A stretch of 64,000 nucleotides of DNA from Burkholderia stabilis (lineage in GTDB: Bacteria > Pseudomonadota > Gammaproteobacteria > Burkholderiales > Burkholderiaceae): NCBI RefSeq assembly GCF_001742165.1, contig NZ_CP016444.1, positions 1,240,001 to 1,304,000 of the forward strand. The letters are read 5' to 3'. A program made the translations under genes and the position numbers. The first letter of the stretch is position 1. Every line of letters starts with the position of its first letter. The notes beneath the pieces are model-generated. The model made no database searches, was not told the DNA's origin, and was given only the letters and a program-made list of their open reading frames with translations. Shown here in pieces: positions 9,470-18,956 of the stretch.

Positions 9470-10321
9470 ATGTCCACGCCCTCTTCTCCCGTGCATCACG
9501 CACGCAGTTTCCTGTTCGTGCCGGCCACCCGGCCCGAGCGCATTGCGAAGGCGCTCGACTCGGCCGCCGACTGCATCGTCATCGACCTCGAGGATGCCGT
9601 CGCGATGGACGCCAAGGACGCCGCGCGCGCGCAGCTCGCGCAGCACCTGCCGCTGCTGACGCAGGAACAGCGCGCACGCACCGTCGTGCGCGTGAATGCC
9701 GTCGGTACGCCGTGGCACGACGCGGACATCGCGCTGCTGCGCGACTGGGCGTCGCAAGGCGTCGTCGTGATGTTGCCGAAGGCCGAAGACGCGGACGCGC
9801 TGCGCCGCGTCGCGCAACAGCTCGGCGACGCAGCGCGCATCGTCGCGCTGATCGAATCGCTGGCCGGGCTCGACGCAGCCGATGCGCTGGCGCGCGATCC
9901 GCAGGTCGCGCGGCTCGCGTTCGGCCATCTGGATTTCCAGCTCGACCTCGGCATGCGCGCATCGGCGGAGGAACCGGAACTGGCCTTTGCGCGCAACGCG
10001 CTCGTGGCCGCATCGCGCCGCGCGCGGTTGCCCGCGCCGATCGACGGCGTGACCGTGCGCACCGACGACGCCGAGCGGCTCGCGGCCGATGCCCGGCGCG
10101 CGCGTGCATTCGGTTTCGGCGGCAAGCTGTGCATCCACCCGGCGCAGGTCGCCGGCGTAAACGACGCATTGGGCTATTCGGACGACGAGCATGCATGGGC
10201 GCGCCGCGTGATCGACGAAGCCGGGAAACACGGCGGCGCGGTGTTCAGCCTGGACGGCCGCATGGTCGATCTCCCGGTGATCCGGGCGGCCGAGGCGATC
10301 GTCGCGAGCGTGCGGAAATAA
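9470..10321 (+). CDS. CitE-like HpcH/HpaI lyase, candidate citramalyl-CoA lyase
   Basis: A 283-residue TIM-barrel enzyme of the citrate lyase beta / malyl-CoA lyase family. It shows RSFLFVPATRPERIAKAL at the N-terminus, the DLEDAV metal/substrate motif near residue 40, VRVNAVGTPW near 80, LIESLAGL near 130 and the GKLCIHPAQV motif near 220. These enzymes cleave a 3-hydroxyacyl-CoA retro-aldol fashion; citramalyl-CoA lyase gives acetyl-CoA and pyruvate. It is the last gene of the operon and is followed by a strong terminator. Substrate inferred from context. Confidence 0.87.
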   Translation: MSTPSSPVHHARSFLFVPATRPERIAKALDSAADCIVIDLEDAVAMDAKDAARAQLAQHLPLLTQEQRARTVVRVNAVGTPWHDADIALLRDWASQGVVVMLPKAEDADALRRVAQQLGDAARIVALIESLAGLDAADALARDPQVARLAFGHLDFQLDLGMRASAEEPELAFARNALVAASRRARLPAPIDGVTVRTDDAERLAADARRARAFGFGGKLCIHPAQVAGVNDALGYSDDEHAWARRVIDEAGKHGGAVFSLDGRMVDLPVIRAAEAIVASVRK

Positions 10322-10395
10322 GCGCGGTTGGCAGGCGGTTCGCGCGTCGCTCGCGGCGCTGACAGCCCGGTATCCGAAGACCGATGACAAAAAAG

Positions 10396-10430
10396 ATGGG
10401 CGGCGTCCGGTATCGGACGCCGCCCATTTT
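10396..10430. terminator. rho-independent terminator between convergent operons
   Basis: ATGGGCGGCGTCCG (10396-10409) and CGGACGCCGCCCAT (10414-10427) form a perfect 14-bp stem with a 4-base loop. T residues follow on the + strand, and A residues precede it, so it can end both the rightward lyase operon and the leftward PrpD operon. Confidence 0.9.
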
Positions 10431-10488
10431 CCTGGGATGCCGATATCCGGGGCATACGCATCACCCCGGACAATGCTCACGCTCGGCC

Positions 10489-11907
10489 TCAGACGGCCCA
10501 CATGGCAGTCAAATCGGCGGCCTTCGTCGCCGGGTTCAGCTCACGCAGCGCGGCCAGCAGCGCGCGCGAGCGTTCGGCGCCCAGCACGTCCGTGGTCAGG
10601 TCCATGAACTTCGCATCCTGCTCGTGCTCCGGCATCGGGTTCGTGTCGGTACCGATCGGATCGCCGACGAACACGTGCTCGGTGCGGCCGTCCTTGAACG
10701 TGACGGTCACGTCGGCCACGAACTTGCCGGGATACTGCTTCTCCAGCTCGGGTTCCTCGGTGATGCGGATGCTGCGCGCGATGTCGATCACGGGCGCCAT
10801 GTCCACCTTGCCGGCCAGGTAGTCGCGGTGAACCGGGTAGCCGTTGCCCTTGCCGAGCAGCGTGAACGCGGCCTGGATCGGCAGGCTGAACTGCACGTGT
10901 TCGATGTTCTTCGGCGCGTACGCGTTGACATTGGCCGTGCCGACGACGACGTTGAAGTGCGGCGTGATCTTCAGGTGGATGTCGGCGATCTCGTCGCGGC
11001 GTGCCGCGAACGGCCGCAGCGCATCGATGTACGCGTGCGTGCAGTAGCACGCGCAGTACGCCTTCAGCCACACCGTGCCGATCTCGAACGGCCGGTCGAT
11101 GACGAAGCGCTTTTCGGCATTGTCCCCGGCCGTGCGTTGCAGGAAGGTGCGGAAGAAGCCCTTGTTGCCGCTCAGGAACGCGCGCGGGCCGGTGATGCCG
11201 GCGCGCGCCATGTCGGCCGCCGCCATCCCGTTGCGCGTGCCGATGCCCGCATGGATGCGCTTGATCGAGCCGCCGGTCGACGTGTACTCGGTCGTGCCCG
11301 ACACGTGGCTCAGCGCAACCGCCAGCGCGTGCAGCGTCGTTTCGGCGTCGAACCCGCGCAGCTTGGCCGCCACGGCCGCCGCGCCGAAATTGGACAGCGT
11401 GCCGTGCGGGTGATACCCGCGCTGCAACAGCTCGGGCGCGGCCAGCATGCCGATGCGCGCATAGACCTCGTAGCCGGCCACCATCGCGACGATGATCTCC
11501 TCGAGCGACGAACCCAGTTCCTCGCCGATCGCCAGCGCGGCCGGAATCACGCAGCTGCCGGGGTGGCTGTAGCTGGGGCCGTGCGCGTCGTCGTACTCGA
11601 AACCGTGCCCGTACGAGCCGTTGACGAACGCGGCGTCGGCCGCGCTCATCGTCAGCGCCGACGCGCTCACGCGGCTGTTGCCCGGGCGCTGCTGGGCCGT
11701 CGCATACGCGAGCAGCTGCTCGGACCACGGCAGCTTCGAAATGCCGACCTGCAACGCGATCTGGTCGCGCATCAACCGGCTGATGCCGGCATGCGCGCGC
11801 GCGTCGAGATGCTCGTATTTCAGTTCCTGGATGAAGCGCACCACCGCTTGCTCGAGCGGCGGGCAGTTGTCCGGCGCAACGGGCCGGGTGTCACGGGTGT
11901 CGATCAT
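10489..11907 (-). CDS. MmgE/PrpD family protein (472 aa)
   Basis: A 472-residue member of the family that includes 2-methylcitrate dehydratase PrpD and cis-aconitate decarboxylase. It shows the expected NGSYGHGFEYDDAH segment near residue 95 and GYHPHGTLSNFGAAAVAAKL near 165. The ATG at 11907 is preceded by AAGGAGAC. It is the last gene of the leftward operon, just behind an MFS permease, and faces the itaconate-like operon. P. aeruginosa has an MmgE/PrpD gene inside its itaconate cluster. The reaction here is unknown; dehydration, isomerisation or decarboxylation of a di- or tricarboxylate is plausible. Confidence 0.88.
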   Translation of the reverse strand: MIDTRDTRPVAPDNCPPLEQAVVRFIQELKYEHLDARAHAGISRLMRDQIALQVGISKLPWSEQLLAYATAQQRPGNSRVSASALTMSAADAAFVNGSYGHGFEYDDAHGPSYSHPGSCVIPAALAIGEELGSSLEEIIVAMVAGYEVYARIGMLAAPELLQRGYHPHGTLSNFGAAAVAAKLRGFDAETTLHALAVALSHVSGTTEYTSTGGSIKRIHAGIGTRNGMAAADMARAGITGPRAFLSGNKGFFRTFLQRTAGDNAEKRFVIDRPFEIGTVWLKAYCACYCTHAYIDALRPFAARRDEIADIHLKITPHFNVVVGTANVNAYAPKNIEHVQFSLPIQAAFTLLGKGNGYPVHRDYLAGKVDMAPVIDIARSIRITEEPELEKQYPGKFVADVTVTFKDGRTEHVFVGDPIGTDTNPMPEHEQDAKFMDLTTDVLGAERSRALLAALRELNPATKAADLTAMWAV

Positions 11908-11966
11908 GACAGTCTCCTTGATGATCGAAAGATGAATGGCCCGGCCTGCGCGCGGGCCACGTCGGT

Positions 11967-13256
11967 TCATGCGGGGTGATAGGTACGGCGCTGCCGCCCC
12001 ACCGAAAGTGCGATGCCGGCCGCAATCACGGCGACGACGGCCATCAGCAGCAGCGCTGCCGTGTAGCCACCGGTCCGGGCCTTGGTCACGCCGAGCAGGT
12101 AGGGCCCGGCGAAACCGCCCAGATTGCCGACCGCGCCGATCCACGCGATGCTGGCCGCGGCGGCCGCCCCGGACAGCAGGTCGGTATTGATCGCCCAGAA
12201 CGCGGGAAGCGCGCCGAACACGCCGAAGGCCAGCACGCAGAAGCAGCCGAGCTTGAGCACCGGCGCATCGATCAGGCCGGCCCCGACCAGCGCCGCGGCG
12301 GCGATCAGTGCGGGAATGGCGATGTTCCAGCGCCGCTCGCCGGTCCGGTCGGCGCGGCGCGCCCAGAACACCAGGCTCGCCGAGCCGATCACGTAAGGGA
12401 TCGCCGTGACGAAGCCGGTCTGCACGTTGGTCAGGCCGAAGGATTTGACGATCTGCGGCAGGAAAAAGCCGATGCCGTAAATCGTCAGGAAGAAGCCGAA
12501 CGCCATCGCCGCCAGCATCCACACGCGCCGGTCGCTGAACACGCGCGCCACCGGGACGTCGTGCTCGCCGCGGCGCCGGTTGTCCTCGCTCGTCATACGT
12601 GCGGCGAGCCACGCGCGCTCGTCCGCCTGCAGCCAGTGCGCATCGCGCGGCGAACCCTTCAGGTAGCGCAGCGTGACGAAGCCCAGGACCACGGCGGGCG
12701 CCGCCTCGATCAGGAACATCCACTGCCAGCCTTGCAGCCCGCCCAGGCCGTCGAGCCCGCGAAGCCCGAGCAGCATGCCCGAGATCGGCGAGCCGATCAC
12801 CGACGACAGCGGCGCGGCCACCAGCAGATAACCCATCACGCGCGCGCGGTAAGCCGACGGGAACCACAGCGTGATGCAATACGCGACACCGGGGAAGAAG
12901 CCGGCTTCGGCGAGGCCCAGCAGCAGGCGCACGGCATAAAAGCTCCACGGGCCGGCCACGAAGGCCGTGGCGCCCGAGATCAGCCCCCACGTAATCAGGA
13001 TGCGGGCGATCCACACGCGGGTGCCCACGCGCACCAGCAACAGGTTGGACGGCACCTCGAACAGGAAATAAAGCAGGAAGAACAACCCCGAGCCCAGGCC
13101 GTACTGCGCGGGCGTGAGGCCGATCGCGTCGTTCATCTGCAGGCTGGCGAAGCCGACGTTGACGCGATCCAGGAACGAGATGAAGTAGCACAGCATGAAA
13201 AACGGGACCAGGCGCCGAAACACCTTGGCCATCGTGACCTGCTCGAGCGAATGCAT
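11967..13256 (-). CDS. MFS permease, anion:cation symporter type
   Basis: A 429-residue, 12-segment inner-membrane transporter. The N-terminal FISFLDRVNVGFASLQMN motif and the LAEAGFFPGVAYCITLWFP segment are diagnostic of the ACS group (phthalate, tartrate and hexuronate permeases). These import organic anions with protons or sodium. It lies between two MmgE/PrpD genes in the leftward operon, so it probably imports the carboxylate that they act on. ATG at 13256; the internal ATG at 13232 (MAKVFRRL) is an alternative start. Confidence 0.9.
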   Translation of the reverse strand: MHSLEQVTMAKVFRRLVPFFMLCYFISFLDRVNVGFASLQMNDAIGLTPAQYGLGSGLFFLLYFLFEVPSNLLLVRVGTRVWIARILITWGLISGATAFVAGPWSFYAVRLLLGLAEAGFFPGVAYCITLWFPSAYRARVMGYLLVAAPLSSVIGSPISGMLLGLRGLDGLGGLQGWQWMFLIEAAPAVVLGFVTLRYLKGSPRDAHWLQADERAWLAARMTSEDNRRRGEHDVPVARVFSDRRVWMLAAMAFGFFLTIYGIGFFLPQIVKSFGLTNVQTGFVTAIPYVIGSASLVFWARRADRTGERRWNIAIPALIAAAALVGAGLIDAPVLKLGCFCVLAFGVFGALPAFWAINTDLLSGAAAAASIAWIGAVGNLGGFAGPYLLGVTKARTGGYTAALLLMAVVAVIAAGIALSVGRQRRTYHPA

Positions 13257-13345
13257 GAGGTCTCCTCACATGTTTTTATGGTGCCGGGCGACGGCAGCGA
13301 TTCGCCCGGCACGAACTTCCCGCTCCGGTTTCAACCGGGTATCGA

Positions 13346-14755
13346 TCAGCGCCCGGACGGAACCAGCGGATCGAGCAGCACGGCGGCCACGTCATCCACT
13401 TCGTCGAGGTGCAGGATGTCGCCGATCATCCTGTCGACCGTCTGCTTCGACAGATCGATCGCGGCATACGGCACGCACAGCCTGAACTTGGCGACGAAGT
13501 CTTCTTCCGTGAACGGGTTGCGCGGGTGGCCCTTCACGTAGACGCATTCCTTCTTCAGCGTGCGCCCGTCGTGCAACCTGACGGCGAGGCGCGCTCCCCA
13601 GTCGGGCACGTCGGGGTTTTCCTCGGCGGTGATGCGCGTCATCAGCTCGCGAACCTCGGGCCGGGCACGCGCATCCTCGCTGTACGACTCGAGGAACACC
13701 TTGTCGTCGAACGCGGCAATCGCCACCACGTACGGCAGGCTGAACTGGCATTCGGGCACCGTGACCGGATGCCACTTCTTCTCCTGCGGCTCGCACACCG
13801 CCCGCCAGCTCGGCGTGGACGTCTCGATGTGAATGCCGGCGATGTCGGCCGCGCCGAACCGGTGCGCCTTCATCAGTTCGCGGATCGCGTCGATCGACGA
13901 GTGCGAGAAATAGCAGGCGCTGTAGCCCTTGGTGATGATGTTTTCCATCTCCCAGTGCTCGCCCAGCGCGTGCAGGATGAAATCGGGATCGGTCTCCCAG
14001 CGCGCCGTGCTCAGATACCCCTTGGGCCCCACCAGCACTTCGGCGCGCGGCCCCGTGATGCCGCGCTGCGCCAGCTGGCAGCACGTGATCGCGGCCTGGC
14101 TCACGAGCCCGTGATGCATCCGCACCATCAGCGTGGCCGGCGAATAGATGCCCATGGTGTTGGGCTGCGTCATGGTGCGCGCGATGCCCTGCGCGTTTTC
14201 CAGCTGGTCCTGCGTCAGCCCGAGCAGCTTGCCGACGGCCGCCACCGCACCGAAGATGTAGTGGCCGCCGCATTCGTGGTGCTTGATCGCGCGGTTGATG
14301 ACCTTGTAGGCCGTGCCGAGCCGCACCAGGATTTCCTGCCCCACCGCCATCGCCGCGAGGAATTCCTTGCCCGACACCTTGCCGCGCAGGCCGGTGGCCG
14401 CCAGCAGCGTCGGCACCACGTACTCGGTCACGTGGCCGGCTTCCTCGTGCAGGTCGCCGCAATCCATCGCGCGCGGCATCGGGCCCAGCGCGAGCGCCGC
14501 CTCGTGGGCCGGCACGCGGCCGCCGTAGAACGGCAGCGGCGTCTGCGGGTTGCCGCCGCGCTCCTTCACGAGCGAGACGATCTCGGGAATGCCTTCCATC
14601 GCCGAGCCGCCGATGGTGACGCCCATCGCGTCGAGCAGCGTCTGCTTCGCATGGCGCGCCACGCCGACCGGCAGGTCGGCGTACTGCGTGTGGAGCGCCA
14701 TCCGGCACAGCGTGGCCATCGGGTCCTCGATGCCCTGCCGTTCAAATTTCGCCAT
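13346..14755 (-). CDS. MmgE/PrpD family protein (469 aa)
   Basis: A second MmgE/PrpD protein, clearly different in sequence from the one at 10489. It has LLDAMGVTIGGSAMEGIPE near residue 45, AMDCGDLHEEAGHVTEYVVP near 95 and the HHECGGHYIFGAVAAVGKLL segment near 165. Start at ATG 14755 with GGAGACGG upstream. It lies 35 bases downstream of the zinc alcohol dehydrogenase and upstream of the MFS permease, all transcribed leftwards. The ECGGHY segment replaces the GYHPHG of the other copy, so the two probably handle different substrates or steps. Confidence 0.88.
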   Translation of the reverse strand: MAKFERQGIEDPMATLCRMALHTQYADLPVGVARHAKQTLLDAMGVTIGGSAMEGIPEIVSLVKERGGNPQTPLPFYGGRVPAHEAALALGPMPRAMDCGDLHEEAGHVTEYVVPTLLAATGLRGKVSGKEFLAAMAVGQEILVRLGTAYKVINRAIKHHECGGHYIFGAVAAVGKLLGLTQDQLENAQGIARTMTQPNTMGIYSPATLMVRMHHGLVSQAAITCCQLAQRGITGPRAEVLVGPKGYLSTARWETDPDFILHALGEHWEMENIITKGYSACYFSHSSIDAIRELMKAHRFGAADIAGIHIETSTPSWRAVCEPQEKKWHPVTVPECQFSLPYVVAIAAFDDKVFLESYSEDARARPEVRELMTRITAEENPDVPDWGARLAVRLHDGRTLKKECVYVKGHPRNPFTEEDFVAKFRLCVPYAAIDLSKQTVDRMIGDILHLDEVDDVAAVLLDPLVPSGR

Positions 14756-14790
14756 TCTTCCGTCTCCTTGTCGCGGGTGGCGCGGCGTGC

Positions 14791-15861
14791 TCAGAACAGG
14801 AACACGCCCTTGCCGCCCGCCTGCGCGTCGAACAACCGGTAAGCCTCGTCGGCCTGCTCCAGTTTCCAGTGGTCGGTGAACAGCTTGTCGACGTCCACGC
14901 CATGCTTGGCGACGAAGTGGATGCAATCCTTCATCCCGACTTCCGAGAACGTATAGGACCCGATGATGGTGCGCTGCTTGCCGATCACGTCCTTCATGCC
15001 GTCGACGTTGAGGTTGCCGTTCACGGCCACCAGCGCGATGCGGCCCCACGGGCGCGTGCTGCGCACGGCCTGCTGCTTGGGCACGTCGCCGCCCGCGCAA
15101 TCGATCGCGCAGGTCACGCCGAGGCCGCCGGTGAGCTTGTGGATTTCCTCGATCGGGTCCTGCTTGCTGCCGTCGATCACGTGGGTCGCGCCGAATTCCT
15201 TCGCGCGCTCGACGCGATCGGCCGCGATGTCGATGCCGATCACTTCCACGCCCATCGCCGCGGCCAGCTGCACGGCCGACAGCCCGACCGGGCCCAGGCC
15301 GAACACCGCGAGCGAGTCGCGCGCGCTGATGTCGAGACGCAGCAGCGCGCCCCAGGCCGTTCCCGTGCCGCAGGAAATGGCGGCGCCGGTGGCGAACGAG
15401 ACTTCGTCGGGCAGGTGGACCAGCGACGTCACCGGCGCCTTCATGTAGTGCGCATGGCCGCCGTGCTTGATGACGCCGTGAATGTCCGCGCCGTGGCTGC
15501 ACATCTGCGTCCAGCCGGTACGGCAGTGGTCGCAGTGCATGCAGCCTTCGTAGTGGAACACCGCGACGCGGTCACCGACCTTGAACGCACGCGGATCGAC
15601 GCCCGCGCCGACCGCGACCACCTGTCCGCACGGCTCGTGACCGCCGATGATCGGCGTGTCCTCCGACATGCCGCGCGAAGCGAGATCCTTGAAGCCCAGC
15701 GAGCGGATCACGTCGGCCGGCTTGTGGCGATAGAAATGCAGGTCGCTGCCGCACATGCCCGATGCCTTCATCTCGATCACGGCTTCGCCCGGGCCGGGCG
15801 TGGGGTCCTCGAAATCCAGGATCTCGAGCGTGCGTTCGCCTTTGAAAACTACGCCTTTCAT
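14791..15861 (-). CDS. zinc-dependent alcohol dehydrogenase (MDR family)
   Basis: A 356-residue medium-chain dehydrogenase. Catalytic zinc ligands are expected at Cys37 (ASGMCGSDLHFY) and the His-Glu pair of GGHEPCGQV near residue 74. The structural zinc motif reads CMHCDHCRTGWTQMC near 105. The Rossmann motif GLGPVG lies near 178. It oxidises an alcohol with NAD(P)+. Two aldehyde dehydrogenases are encoded upstream in the same operon, so alcohol to aldehyde to acid oxidation is the likely flow. ATG at 15861 with CAGGAGAC upstream. Confidence 0.9.
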   Translation of the reverse strand: MKGVVFKGERTLEILDFEDPTPGPGEAVIEMKASGMCGSDLHFYRHKPADVIRSLGFKDLASRGMSEDTPIIGGHEPCGQVVAVGAGVDPRAFKVGDRVAVFHYEGCMHCDHCRTGWTQMCSHGADIHGVIKHGGHAHYMKAPVTSLVHLPDEVSFATGAAISCGTGTAWGALLRLDISARDSLAVFGLGPVGLSAVQLAAAMGVEVIGIDIAADRVERAKEFGATHVIDGSKQDPIEEIHKLTGGLGVTCAIDCAGGDVPKQQAVRSTRPWGRIALVAVNGNLNVDGMKDVIGKQRTIIGSYTFSEVGMKDCIHFVAKHGVDVDKLFTDHWKLEQADEAYRLFDAQAGGKGVFLF

Positions 15862-15916
15862 GTTTTGTGTCTCCTGTTTGCAGCGGAATGGGGTCGATCG
15901 ACGGCGACGTGCCGGC

Positions 15917-17392
15917 TCAGACCAGATTGATATAGGTGGCCTTCGGGTACAGGAAGCTCTCGACGTGCTCCTTCCCGCCCTTCCATCCGTAGCCGCTCAT
16001 CTTGGTGCCGCCGAAGCCCACGGCCGGGTCGATCACGCCGTAGCAGTTGACCCAGACGGTGCCCGAGCGAATGCCCTGCGAGACCTTGTGCGCAGTCGAC
16101 AGGCTGCTCGTCCACACGCCGCCGGCAAGGCCGTACGGCGTATCGTTCGCGAGCTTCAGCGCGTCGTCCATCGTGTCGAACGGGATCACCGACGCGACGG
16201 GCCCGAAGATTTCCTCGCGGGCGATCGTCATGTCGTTGCGCACATCGGCGAACACCGTCGGCTCGACGAAGAAGCCGCCGGCCGGCACGCCGCCGGGGCG
16301 CCGGCCGCCGTGCACGAGCCGCGCCTCCGTGCCGCCGATGTCCACGTAATGCATCACGCGGTCGAGCTGGCGCCGCGAGATCAGCGGGCCGATCTGCGTA
16401 TCGGGATCGCGGCCGTCGCCGATCCGGATGGTGCCGGCGAACGCGGCCATGCGCTGCACGAATTCGTCGTGGATCGCGCGCTGCACGAAGATGCGCGTGC
16501 CGGCCACGCAGACCTGGCCGGTGTTGGTGAACACGCCCATCGACGCGCCGGGCACGGCTTTGTCGAGATCGGCATCGGCGAACACGATGTCGGGCGACTT
16601 GCCGCCGAGTTCGAGCTGCAGCCGCTTCAGGTTGCCGGCCGACGCGCGCACGATGGCCTGCGCGGTGCCCACCGAGCCCGTGAAGGCCACGCGATCGACG
16701 TCCGGATGTTCGGCCAGCGCCTGGCCGACGTCCTTACCGTAGCCGGTCACGACGTTGATCACGCCTTCGGGCACGCCGGCTTCCATCATCAGTTCGGATA
16801 CGCGCAGCGACGACAGCGACGCATCCTCGGCCGGCTTCAGCACGGCCGTGCAGCCCGTGGCGAGTGCGGGGCCGTAGATCCACCACAGCCCCATCAGCGG
16901 GCCGTTCCACGGGATGATCCCGCCGACCACGCCCACCGGCATCAATTGCTTGAGCGCGGTGAAGCCGGGCGCGATCGACATCGGCGGCGTTTCCACCGCG
17001 CCGGCGCCGGTTTGCGATGCGTAGAACTGCAGCAGTTGCGACAGCCATTCCTTGTAGCCGCGCGTGCGCGCAAGCGGCGCCCCCATGTCGAGCGTCTCGA
17101 TCAGCGCGAGCTCGTCGAAATGATCGAGGATGACGTCGTGCACGCGCAGCAGCAGCTTGCGCCGTTCATGCGGCGTGAAGCGGCTCCACGGCCCCTCGAA
17201 CGCGCGGCGCGCGGCCGCCACGGCGCGGGCAACGTCCTGCGCGTTGCCCTGCGCGATATGGCACAGCACTTCGCCGGTCGCGGGATTGATGGCCTCGATG
17301 CGTTCGCCGCCGGCAGGCTCGACCCACTCGCCGCCGATCAGCAGTTTCTTGGTGCCGCGCACGAAATCCGGAATGCTCGGGTTGATGCTCAC
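15917..17392 (-). CDS. aldehyde dehydrogenase family protein (491 aa)
   Basis: NAD(P)+-dependent aldehyde dehydrogenase. It has IIPWNGPLMG near residue 170, the FTGSVGTAQ cofactor motif near 240, catalytic Glu in LQLELGGKSPD near 262 and catalytic Cys in TNTGQVCVAGTR near 296. It converts an aldehyde to an acid. It stands between the zinc alcohol dehydrogenase and a second aldehyde dehydrogenase in the leftward operon; the two are only distantly similar, so they are not a recent duplication. Start ATG 17392 with GGAGACACC upstream. Confidence 0.92.
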   Translation of the reverse strand: MSINPSIPDFVRGTKKLLIGGEWVEPAGGERIEAINPATGEVLCHIAQGNAQDVARAVAAARRAFEGPWSRFTPHERRKLLLRVHDVILDHFDELALIETLDMGAPLARTRGYKEWLSQLLQFYASQTGAGAVETPPMSIAPGFTALKQLMPVGVVGGIIPWNGPLMGLWWIYGPALATGCTAVLKPAEDASLSSLRVSELMMEAGVPEGVINVVTGYGKDVGQALAEHPDVDRVAFTGSVGTAQAIVRASAGNLKRLQLELGGKSPDIVFADADLDKAVPGASMGVFTNTGQVCVAGTRIFVQRAIHDEFVQRMAAFAGTIRIGDGRDPDTQIGPLISRRQLDRVMHYVDIGGTEARLVHGGRRPGGVPAGGFFVEPTVFADVRNDMTIAREEIFGPVASVIPFDTMDDALKLANDTPYGLAGGVWTSSLSTAHKVSQGIRSGTVWVNCYGVIDPAVGFGGTKMSGYGWKGGKEHVESFLYPKATYINLV

Positions 17393-17428
17393 GGGTGTCT
17401 CCGTTGAAATTGTTATGGATGACGAAAA

Positions 17429-18919
17429 TTACATGCGAAGCATGATCGACTTGGTCTGCGTGTAGGCCTCGATCGATTCCTGGCCGAATTCGCGCCCCCA
17501 TCCCGATTGCTTGTATCCGCCGAACGCCATGGCCGGATCGGATTCGCCGAAGGTGTTGATCCACAGCCGCCCGGCCTTGAGCGCGCGCACCACCTTGTGC
17601 GCGCGGGCCACGTCGCGCGTCCATACCGCGGCGGAAAGGCCGTAGGTGGTGTCGTTGGCCTGCAGCACCGCATCGTCCTCGTCCTTGAACGGGATGATCG
17701 ACAGCACCGGCCCGAAGATCTCTTCCTGCGCGATCCGCATGCCGTTGCGCACGTTGTCGAACACCGTCGGCTCGACGAAGTAGCCGGCGCCGTCCCATGG
17801 CTGGCCGCCGAGCCGCAACGTCGCGCCGCCCTCCTGGCCCACGCCGATGTACGACCGGACGCGCTCGCGCTGCGTCGCCGAAATCAGCGGGCCGATCTTC
17901 GTGTCGGCCGCGAACGGGTCGCCGGCCTTCCACGCGCCCGCCACCTGCGCCACGCGTTCCGCCACCTGTTCGTGGATGCTCTCCTGCACGAACAGCCGCG
18001 TGCCGGCCGAGCACACCTGGCCCGAGTTGCCGCAGAAGGTTTTCACCGCGGCCTGCACGGCCTTCTCGATGTCGGCGTCGGCGAACACCACGTTCGGCGC
18101 TTTGCCGCCGAGCTCCAGCGTCACCTTCTTCAGGTTCCCCGTGGCGTCGCGCGTGATCTGCTTGCCGACCGCCGTCGAGCCCGTGAACGCGATCTTGTCG
18201 ATGCCCGGGTGCTGCGCCAGCGCGGCGCCCGCGGTCGCGCCGAAGCCCGGCAGCACGTTGATGACGCCCGGCGGCAGGTCGGTTTCCTGGATCAGCTCCG
18301 CAAGGCGAATCGAGGTCAGGCACGCCAGCTCGGCGGGCTTGAGGATCACCGTGTTGCCGCAGCACAGCGCGTTGGCGAACTTGATCGCGGCCATCAGGAT
18401 CGGCACGTTCCACGGGATGATCTGGCCGCATACGCCGAGCGGTTCGCGCAGCGTATAGATCAGCGTGCTGCCGTCCGACGGGATCGTGGTGCCGAGCACC
18501 TTTGAACACCAGCCCGCGTAGTAGCGCACGATGTCCACCGTGGCGGTCACCGCGCCCTGCGCGAACCACAGCGGCATGCCGTTGTCGAGCGACTCGATCG
18601 CGGCCAGTTCGTCGATGTGGGCCTCGATCTTGTCCGCGATCTTCAGCAGCGCGCGCGTGCGGGCGTGCGGCGACAACGCGGACCACGACGGCGCTTCGAA
18701 CGCCTTGCGGGCGGCGATCACCGCGGCGTCCACATCGGCGCTGTCGGCCTCGGCGACCCGGCAAAGCAATTGTTCGGTCGCGGGATTGATCGTCTCGAAC
18801 GTCTTGCCCGATGCGGCGTCGACCCATTGCCCGCCGATCAGCAGGCGCTTCGTGCCTTGCCCGATCCACGCAAGCGCTTTCGCACGCGCGGCTTGCGCGG
18901 TGTCAGTTACAGTCGTCAT
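17429..18919 (-). CDS. aldehyde dehydrogenase family protein (496 aa)
   Basis: A betaine/phenylacetaldehyde-type aldehyde dehydrogenase. It shows IIPWNVPILM near residue 163, FTGSTAVGKQI near 240, catalytic Glu in TLELGGKAPN near 262 and catalytic Cys in GNSGQVCSAGTRLF near 296. The C-terminal PAMAFGGYKQSGWGREFG is typical. It is the third gene of the leftward operon, after enoyl-CoA hydratase and SMP-30. ATG at 18919 with GGAGG (CCGGAGGTTTC) upstream. Confidence 0.93.
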   Translation of the reverse strand: MTTVTDTAQAARAKALAWIGQGTKRLLIGGQWVDAASGKTFETINPATEQLLCRVAEADSADVDAAVIAARKAFEAPSWSALSPHARTRALLKIADKIEAHIDELAAIESLDNGMPLWFAQGAVTATVDIVRYYAGWCSKVLGTTIPSDGSTLIYTLREPLGVCGQIIPWNVPILMAAIKFANALCCGNTVILKPAELACLTSIRLAELIQETDLPPGVINVLPGFGATAGAALAQHPGIDKIAFTGSTAVGKQITRDATGNLKKVTLELGGKAPNVVFADADIEKAVQAAVKTFCGNSGQVCSAGTRLFVQESIHEQVAERVAQVAGAWKAGDPFAADTKIGPLISATQRERVRSYIGVGQEGGATLRLGGQPWDGAGYFVEPTVFDNVRNGMRIAQEEIFGPVLSIIPFKDEDDAVLQANDTTYGLSAAVWTRDVARAHKVVRALKAGRLWINTFGESDPAMAFGGYKQSGWGREFGQESIEAYTQTKSIMLRM

Positions 18920-18956
18920 GAAACCTCCGGTTGATGTGACTTGATGCGTCAGTACG

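Noticed and set aside
15917..18919. Recent tandem duplication of aldehyde dehydrogenases
   Set aside because: The two adjacent proteins share only general family motifs, so they were acquired or diverged long ago.
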